A stretch of 5,139 nucleotides of DNA from Candidatus Omnitrophota bacterium (GTDB taxonomy: Bacteria; Omnitrophota; Gorgyraeia; Zapsychrales; JANLHA01). The DNA lies in contig JANLHA010000275.1 in NCBI GenBank assembly GCA_024653845.1, positions 1-5,139 of the forward strand, read 5' to 3'. Positions within the stretch are counted from its first letter, which is position 1. Each line of letters starts with the position of its first letter. A model generated the notes under the pieces. The model was not told the origin of the DNA. It saw only the letters and a list, made by a program, of their open reading frames with translations, and did not search any database. Below, piece by piece: positions 1 to 5,139 of the stretch. Made by a program: the position numbers and the translations under genes.

Positions 1-1689
1 GAAATCGATACCACCAACCGCCGGGTCTTCATTTTCAACCAGCATCGCTTGACCGCCACGGCTCCCATCGCGGGCAACTCCTTTTTCCATCGTCACCGCT
101 ACGGTTTCATTGAGCAATTGATATGCTCCATCTCGATACCGAAACTCGACCCCGAATTCATCAAAACCATAAAATCCGTAATTCACAAAATATTGTCTGT
201 TGATGTCCTCAACCAATGCCAGAAGAAAGCCAGAGCGTTCTTCCTTATGACCGACAGAAGCAATCGCCCTTTCCAAACTCGCATTGATCCGATTGATGAA
301 ATCGGCAGCTCCTGCATCCTGCCGCAATTGATCCACCACTTGTCTGACATTTCTTTGCGTTTCCATAAGGGCCGTCGGGAGTTCCGACAGAGATACCGGC
401 CCATCGATCCCAAATCGCGACGAAACATGCCTGGCGACACGGCTGCAAAATTGATCTAGCAGCGCGCCGAATAACAGAAAATCCGTCTTATTTTCTCCTT
501 GCCTGGCCACAACCACGCCGAGCCAACGATATTCCCCTTCCTCATAAGTCAACGCGCCCACATTCAAATCAAAAGGCTGGAACTGGAACCCTTGCGTAAT
601 CAGAAAAAAAACACGAATTTTCCTATTGAATTCATCAACCGCCTCGGTGAAACGTTGATGATCAAGATGATCCCGGATGATGGGATCCATAAAAAATTCT
701 TCAATGATAGAAGCCAGGTCTTGGCGACCATCAGAATCTTTCAAAGAGTCCACAAATGTTTCCGCATGATTCTGGATCGCCTGCAGACCTAGAGACGACT
801 CTGGCTGAGCGTCTCCAATAAGGCCAAATCTTGTTTCCAAATGATCTGCCAGTTGAGCTGGCAAGGAAGATGTTGCAGCTAACGGCCTGATCAAAATGGC
901 AGAGCCCAACTCTCCCCAAATTCTCCAGGGACTCCCCTCAAAGTCTCCCTCTTGTGGAAACATTTCCATAAGCACTTCTTCATATCTGGTATTCCTTTCA
1001 ATCCATCGGCGAAATTGGGCTTGTATCGCTGAATCTCCCAAAACTTCCGTTAACGCTTCCGCAAATTTCTGGGGAAGTTCTGCTCCAGCCACCGTCGGGC
1101 TATCATCAGCAACTCGGAACATGGTCAGCCAAATCCATTTGGCGATGAATTGAGGTCCGATGCCATGAGCCCGCAATCTGGGAATAGCACTTTCTAAAAC
1201 TTTTTTTAATATAGCTACACCTTCGACCTCATCCTGGTCATTTTCCGGCACACCGATTTCTCTAGCCAGTCCACCGAGAGCCTGCTCCCAGTCCGCCTCA
1301 AATCGCGCACGATTCCAATCTTCTGGCAAAGGAAATTCTCGCTCAAAATCTCTAAAAAATCCCGACTCACTCAGCCTCTGAAACCATACGGAGTATTGAG
1401 ACAAAATTGTGGTCAGACGAGGAAGGGCCTCTGCTCTGGCCTGGTCAGCAAATTGTGCCTGTCGGGCCAATGGAAGTCTAAACCGGAAGAAAACTTCCAA
1501 ATCTTTTTGATCCACTCGTCCATCAAATGATTCTAACAATTGCGCATCTTGAGGCTCCAAATTGATATGGGGTAGCAACCATCTCAAAATATCTTCTAAC
1601 AAATCCTTATGGGCTCCTGGAGTGGGCTCCTCTTCTGCCAAGAAGGAGGTTGTAAAATCTACAAGCTCATTTCGTATCCCGGTCAAATC
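1..1689 (-). other. Unassigned part of the giant protein (residues 1151-1713)
   Basis: About 560 residues without a fold I recognise. The first two thirds are mostly helical and rich in Glu, Arg, Leu and Phe, with several tryptophans, for example WLLPHINLEPQDAQ, VWFQRLSESGFFRDFEREF and FIAKWIWLTMF. From about residue 1500 the pattern becomes mixed alpha/beta: IRVFFLITQGFQFQPFDLNV, YRWLGVVVARQGENKTDFLL, FYGFDEFGVEFRYRDGAYQL. The only cysteine in the window (C1565) is here. The final VGGIDF resembles the start of a 'GGIDLN' motif that I recall near the ends of Omnitrophota giant proteins, so this may lead into another conserved block beyond the window. No catalytic motif is evident. Confidence 0.5.
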
Positions 1690-4600
1690 TCCTCCCTCTT
1701 GAGCAATGCGAATCAAGATATCAACAACGCTGCTCCGGCGAGAATCGCTCGGATGCTCTTGTAAAAACTGCGCCAAAGGACGCACCGCATTCTGGCCAAG
1801 GTGAATCAACGCCAACTCCACGGGCTGCACATATTGCGGCAATCTCAAAGCTTCAATGAGCCCTTCAGCGCTTCTGACATCCGCATCAATCTCACCAGCC
1901 ACGTGATCACCGAGGATATTTAAGACGGCAATTTGCTGAAGACGATGTAAAATGGCATCTTCTTCATAACGGGTGATGCCTCGCCTTCCTGTTGGGGTAT
2001 CGACGGGTTTGTGGCGCAAGCCCAGCGAAGAACGGTAGCGGTCTCCTATGCCGTGGGTAAGAACAACGGACGGGTTACCCTCCGGCGTGAAAGGAAGGAT
2101 TTGGTATGTCGCTGTTTTTCCTACGCGCTGTAAAATTCCCCCTTCTTCCAAATATTTGAGGACCTGCATCCAGAAATCCTCGACGACATCCTGGAGAAAA
2201 TTGAAATTCACTCTACCCGTATCATATTGACCTGAATGCAAAGCGTCATGAAAAAAAGTATCCCGTGGAGGCGACGGCGCCCTCGCTTGAATGGTTTGCT
2301 CATCGGCGGACTCGCGATCTTCGCGCAAAGCTTTGAGGGCGTCTTGAATATGCTCCAACTCATGCGCGGCCGCGGCCACCCGGTCAGCCCTTGGCCGGAT
2401 CATCATCTCCATCAAGCCACGCATATCCCAATACTCTTGCCCTCTCCGGCGACCGACCGTAGCCAAAAGATCTTGCGGGATTTCAACATGAATACCTCTT
2501 TGACGATAATATTCGTCGGCCAGTTCCTGAGCCCGTTCCAGGACACCAGGCAGATGAAACTTCACCACACCGATGCGTTCGCGCGCCATACCCTCTTCGA
2601 GGTCAACTCCATCGGGAATCCGGATATGCGCCGCCGCTTGCACCCCCTCTGGATCCAGCCGCCGGTAATCCGGACTATCAATCGGGATTTCTTCGCGCAA
2701 ATACCCGCGATCCCACGCGCGTCCACCCTGAAAATGTTCATGCCCGCGGCCAAAATATTCGGCAATTGCGGCGTTGATGACCGTGTGCTGAGCTTGACTC
2801 AGCCCCTGCCCGCTCCGCCGCATGGCTGGGCCGGGGTCGGTATCTTGATGAACCTTCGCCATTGCCACCCAAGGTTTATTACCCCAGCCTTCGACGACAA
2901 TTTGCTTGATCTCCAAGGTCTCAAATCCATGATCGACCAGCAACTTCTCAATGTCCTCTCGAGTAAACAAACGGATAACCTTCCCATCACTTTTGATTCT
3001 ATAAAGATTTCCCTCATGCGGTATGAGCTCAAGCTCTCCTTTTGTTAGTTTTGAATCCTCCGTCGAAAAAACTTTAAACACAATACTTCCATTAGGTCGA
3101 AGAACTCGTTTCATTTCGGCAAAAATCTGAGTCAGTTTATCATAGCGAAAATAATGCAATGAAAGATGAGCATGCACAACATCAACACTGGCCGTCGGCA
3201 GACCACGAAGAACTTCCAGCATGTCTCCGACAATAAATTCTGTACGGCTAAACTCGTCACCTTGAGCAACACTTCTTAAACGCTCTTGAAACTCTGCAAT
3301 GGCCACGCTTGAAAAATCGGTCTGAATGCTTCGGAAACCTTGCTGGATCAAGGCTAAAGAACCCCCGTCACCATTGCCAGCTCCCAAGTTGAGAACCGTG
3401 ACATCTTGAGGATCTCTTCCATCGAGGAGGACCTCCATTTCTTGTTCCATCGCCTTTTGAGGTTTATGCCAAGGTACCCCTCGGCTTAGCCCCGTGCTAT
3501 ATTGAGCATCAAACAGCACTTGTTGGAGGGCTTCTTCCGCAGCCTGATCCGTAAGGGCCTTCACACGGTGTTTAACTTCGGACAATTTATCCGCTGGAAT
3601 TTGATAACGGTTGAGAGGACGTGCGTCGCCTCTGGAGCTCGCAGGATATTCCATGTCATTGATTTGATCAATAAGCTGTCGCACGTAAGCTCTGCCATTA
3701 ACAGGATCACGCGCGGCCATCTGCCGGATTGGGTCCGCAAATTGATAGTATCCCCGACGAGGACGGGCTAAAATTCCAAGGTCAACAAGCATCTTCAGTT
3801 CTAAAGAGACAACTGAGCGAGAATAAGCTCGAGACACTCCAATGGCCTGACGAGAAACACCTTGATCACTTAGAAATCCTTGTAACAAATCCTCATCATG
3901 GACGACCAACTCCAAAAGCTTTGCCGGAGATCCTTTGTCTCGACCAGAAGCATCTTTATTGATTTGGGTTCCAGCCAACGACGCCGCATCCGCTGCTCGT
4001 CGAGCATCGGGTGATGCATCAGGGCCGAGTTCCCCTGCTTGCATAGTCACAACTTCATGCTGACCTCGAGCAGCCTCGGCTTGCTGAGCAAGAGTCGCAC
4101 CTTCTCGTGTCGTTGTCCCGACTTGTTCCGGAGCTACTAATCCGCCGGAAAAATACTTCCGCGGAATCATCTGCTGCGTCGCAGGATCGACTTCTTCCTT
4201 AATAAAGTTGTAAACGCCTTTCTTAAACACCTCAAGATACTGCTCATAAATTTTTTGTTTGACAGCAGGGTCATCAAGATCTACACCTTTAACTTTATTT
4301 TGGTCGACATACACTTGGCCCAGTAAACTTTCCTTAAGCGCCTGCTTGTACCACGTCGCTAAAATCATCGCGTTATAGATCTGACGTAAATTGGCGAATG
4401 TTTTTCCTTCATTCACTTCGCGTTCGAGTTCGGGGATGATGACTTCGCGGATGAGTTGGGTGGTGACCGTGTCATTGCGAGCGAACGAAGGGAGCGAAGC
4501 AATCTTGTTTTCAGGAGAGATTGCTTCGTCGGGCTTCGCCCTCCTCGCAATGACAGTTTTTTGCCCTCCCAAATAATCTTCTTCCAACATCACCTTCAAC

Positions 4601-5139
4601 TTCCTCTCAACGACAAACGCACTTTTCTGATGCTCCATGACAACCGCTTTTTCCGGCACAATCCAAACTTTGTTGAATGTGTTCATTGGAATCTGGGTCG
4701 TTCCGTATTCTTTGGCCGCGCGTTCATAAATGCGCGCCCAGAATTTTTTACCGAGCTCTTCTTCCGGATACATCATCGATGCGGTTAATTGCTTGAGCAA
4801 ATAATCTTGGGCCAACAAATCGCGGCCCATTTCAGTCTGACCAAAAATTTCCGGGATGATACGGTCTGGTTCATTCGGTGAGAGGTTGACCCACATCTCT
4901 TTTTGCGGAGTCGTCAGCGAGGCCAAAAAATATTTGATCATCTTCAGCGACTCTTGACGCAGGGCTTGACCTTGAAGATCATCATCACCGCGCTCGACAA
5001 TGAAATCAAATTGCAAAGGATGGTCAGGATAAAGGGTCAAACCCTTAATAATCACTGGACGATAAGCTGGACTTTGGATAGGAATTCGCGAAATGTTTGG
5101 CGTCGGGACAGATTGGGCCAATACGTTTCTGGAAGGGAC
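1..5139 (-). CDS. Giant multidomain protein, internal fragment (partial at both ends), Omnitrophota-like
   Basis: This single minus-strand frame is open across the whole window: 1713 codons, no stop, with neither start nor end inside. The translated order is a conserved scaffold block (residues about 28-333), a linker (334-403), a winged helix (404-473), a class I methyltransferase (about 575-766), an HExxH-containing segment (785-960), a winged-helix-like stretch (961-1017), a HEAT-like helical part (1057-1150) and an unassigned part (1151-1713). No membrane span or signal peptide is visible, and only one cysteine (C1565) was found. The scaffold block and the terminal VGGIDF resemble sequences I remember from giant hypothetical proteins of Omnitrophota; that is memory, not a search. 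An in-frame palindromic repeat codes for residues 196-223. Overall function is unknown. The methyltransferase suggests that at least part of the chain acts where SAM is available, but cellular location cannot be settled here. The reading frame is very secure; the lineage and the module roles are inferred. Confidence 0.93.
1690..1971 (-). other. HEAT-like alpha-helical segment (residues 1057-1150)
   Basis: The stretch consists of successive amphipathic helices. The clearest HEAT-like unit is VELALIHLGQNAVRPLAQFL followed by EHPSDSRRSSVVDILIRIAQ, where 'LGxxAVxPLxxFL' and a second helix after a charged turn follow the HEAT/PBS-lyase repeat pattern. The preceding RYEEDAILHRLQQIAVLNIL may be another helical pair. 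Such repeats bind proteins. Only one unit is clear, so this could also be a generic helical domain. Confidence 0.4.
2089..2259 (-). other. Possible second winged-helix-like segment (residues 961-1017)
   Basis: After a proline-rich break the chain reads FNFLQDVVEDFWMQVLKYLEEGGILQRVGKTATYQIL. A helix ending in YLEEGGIL followed by a turn and strand, as in RVGKTATYQIL, is the usual end of a winged helix. The expected earlier helix-turn-helix is not obvious. It may belong to the segment before it rather than be a separate domain. Confidence 0.3.
2260..2787 (-). other. GC-rich segment with HExxH zincin-like motif (residues 785-960)
   Basis: The segment runs from HTVINAAIAEYFGRGHEHF to the linker QARAPSPPRD. 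It contains HELEH at residues 926-930 (bases 2350-2364) within a probable helix, VAAAAHELEHIQDALKAL. That fits the HExxH signature in which two His bind zinc and Glu acts as the base in zincin metallopeptidases. The metzincin extension is absent. A third ligand might be E943 or E947, or H964/H968 in FFHDALH, but none is certain. The preceding GVVKFHLPGVLERAQELADEYY could supply the strand and helix that usually come before the active-site helix. HExxH also occurs by chance in helical proteins, so the peptidase assignment is tentative. Confidence 0.35.
2842..3417 (-). other. Class I SAM-dependent methyltransferase domain (residues 575-766)
   Basis: The domain shows the class I methyltransferase motifs in order. 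Motif I is TVLNLGAGNGDGG (residues 581-593), with Asn584 where many members have Asp or Glu. The acidic residue closing the second strand is D608 in QTDFS, and D639 in VGDM would lie near the adenine. The central strand is SVDVVHAHLSLHYF (651-664), followed by the common MKRVLRPNGSIVFKVF. A later LFTREDIEKLLVDHGFETLE and the final strand around WVAMAKV match the usual C-terminal half of the fold. Length is normal and no core motif is missing, so it may bind SAM. The substrate is not predictable. The pattern is closest to the broad Methyltransf_11/TehB-like group, which includes small-molecule and protein methylases. A separate helical segment (residues about 474-574) links it to the preceding winged helix. 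Confidence 0.85.
3418..3720 (-). other. Helical connector between winged helix and methyltransferase (residues 474-574)
   Basis: The stretch includes RAYVRQLIDQINDMEYPAS, LSEVKHRVKALTDQAAEEAL and the partly aromatic FDAQYSTGLSRGVPWHKPQK just before the methyltransferase core. N-terminal extensions of this kind often form a substrate-facing cap in class I methyltransferases. I see no specific motif. It is probably part of the methyltransferase module rather than a separate domain. Confidence 0.4.
3721..3933 (-). other. Winged helix-turn-helix domain (residues 403-473)
   Basis: The segment begins SPAKLLELVV and has the layout of a winged helix. The likely turn and recognition helix lie in GVSRQAIGVSRAYSRSVVSL, followed by the helix LELKMLVDLGILARP and a beta wing RRGYYQF. 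The 'LxxLVDLGIL...RRGYY' ending is typical of MarR/ArsR-like and related winged-helix folds. Such domains bind DNA or mediate protein contacts. It directly precedes the methyltransferase domain in the same polypeptide, so it may guide that domain's target or dimerisation. The fold is reasonably clear from the pattern; the ligand is unknown. Confidence 0.6.
3931..4140 (-). other. Low-complexity, probably disordered linker (residues 334-403)
   Basis: The stretch is rich in Ala, Gln, Glu, Gly, Asp and Thr and contains no Phe, Trp or Tyr. Typical pieces are AQQAEAARGQHE and DASPDARRAADAASLAG. It joins the conserved scaffold block, which ends at IPRKYFSGG, to the winged-helix domain. The composition is that of a flexible interdomain tether, so the modules after it may fold independently. 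This is an interpretation from composition only. Confidence 0.6.
4141..5058 (-). other. Conserved scaffold block of the giant protein (residues 28-333)
   Basis: This part of the giant protein reads as a soluble, mainly helical domain. It opens with RPVIIKGLTLYPDHPLQFDF and passes through MWVNLSPNEPDRIIPEIFG, TEMGRDLLAQDYLLKQLTAS, NTFNKVWIVPEKAVV and SAFVVERKLKVMLEEDYL. After the palindromic insertion it resumes with LIREVIIPELEREVNEGKTF, LRQIYNAMILATWYKQALKE and SLLGQVYVDQNKVKGVD, and ends at IPRKYFSGG. I recall very similar strings recurring in large Omnitrophota hypothetical proteins, usually followed by a variable linker and different downstream modules. I know of no characterised function, and no catalytic motif is evident. 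Its position just before the linker and enzyme modules suggests a scaffold or export-related role, but that is speculation. Confidence 0.6.
4471..4554. repeat. REP/RPE-like palindromic element inserted in frame in the coding sequence
   Basis: An 84-bp imperfect inverted repeat. The outer arms GTCATTGCGAG (4471-4481) and CTCGCAATGAC (4544-4554) pair perfectly, and pairing extends one base outward (T4470/A4555). The inner arms CGAAGCAATCT (4495-4505) and AGATTGCTTCG (4518-4528) also pair perfectly around a 12-base loop. The middles of the two arms differ, and the right one holds a small hairpin, GGGCTTCGCCC (4531-4541). The consensus (CATTGCGAG, then CGAAGCAATCT) matches a dispersed palindromic repeat that I remember from many unrelated bacterial genomes. 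Here it is exactly 28 codons and stop-free in the host frame. It encodes residues V196 to D223, including VIARRAKPDEAI and the ending SFARND. This resembles the Rickettsia palindromic elements that insert into genes. It sits between two parts of the conserved scaffold block, where an exposed loop is likely. No clear target-site duplication is visible. Confidence 0.9.

Noticed and set aside
604..611. Run of eight A (T on the coding strand) as a programmed slippage or sequencing-error site
   Set aside because: The frame is open and sensible on both sides (IRVFFLIT), so no frameshift is needed to explain the sequence.
49..792. Plus-strand open frames of about 100-136 codons
   Set aside because: They are antisense to the giant frame and show no domain or convincing ribosome binding site; they are best explained as shadows.
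2562..3032. Short minus-strand frames in another register
   Set aside because: They overlap the giant frame in a different register, and their translations are Arg/Ser/Trp-rich without known motifs.
2236..3048. Plus-strand open frame of 270 codons
   Set aside because: It lies wholly antisense to the giant frame, over the methyltransferase end and the GC-rich segment where stops are rare by composition. Its translation shows no recognisable domain, while the opposite strand encodes clear methyltransferase motifs.
4471..4554. Rho-independent terminator or small RNA at the palindrome
   Set aside because: The stem is long, but the element matches a dispersed palindromic repeat and lies inside an open frame. 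The T run after it on the plus strand (4557-4562) is short, and no plus-strand gene ends there.
4471..4554. Remnant of a CRISPR array
   Set aside because: There is only one inverted-repeat unit, with no regularly spaced direct repeats.

Overview
The whole 5139-base window lies inside one very large gene on the minus strand. Read from position 5139 down to 1, one frame runs for 1713 codons with no stop, and both ends of the gene lie outside the window. I translated this frame codon by codon, and every domain position below uses that numbering: residue k covers bases 5140-3k to 5142-3k. No RNA gene, complete insertion sequence, CRISPR array, promoter or terminator is visible. The shorter open frames on either strand are overlapped by this frame and look like its shadows.

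The first translated part (residues about 28-333, bases 4141-5058) resembles, from memory, a block that recurs in giant hypothetical proteins of Omnitrophota (formerly candidate division OP3). Recognisable stretches are MWVNLSPNE, TEMGRDLLAQDYLLKQLTAS, NTFNKVWIVPEKAVV and IPRKYFSGG. The last residues of the window (VGGIDF) also look like a motif I recall from those proteins. I therefore infer an Omnitrophota bacterium with moderate confidence; no database search was possible.

In translated order the polypeptide holds: the conserved block, interrupted by an in-frame 84-bp palindromic repeat that encodes 28 residues; an aromatic-free, probably disordered linker; a winged-helix domain; a class I SAM-dependent methyltransferase domain; a GC-rich segment with an HExxH zincin-like motif; a possible second winged-helix-like segment; a HEAT-like helical segment; and about 560 residues that I cannot assign. 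The whole 1713-residue segment contains one cysteine, and I saw no membrane-spanning segment.

The picture is a modular giant protein in which a lineage-specific scaffold is joined to enzyme and binding modules. The clearest observations are the giant frame itself, the palindromic element that has become protein-coding sequence, and the winged-helix/methyltransferase module inside the giant chain. The joint function is unknown.
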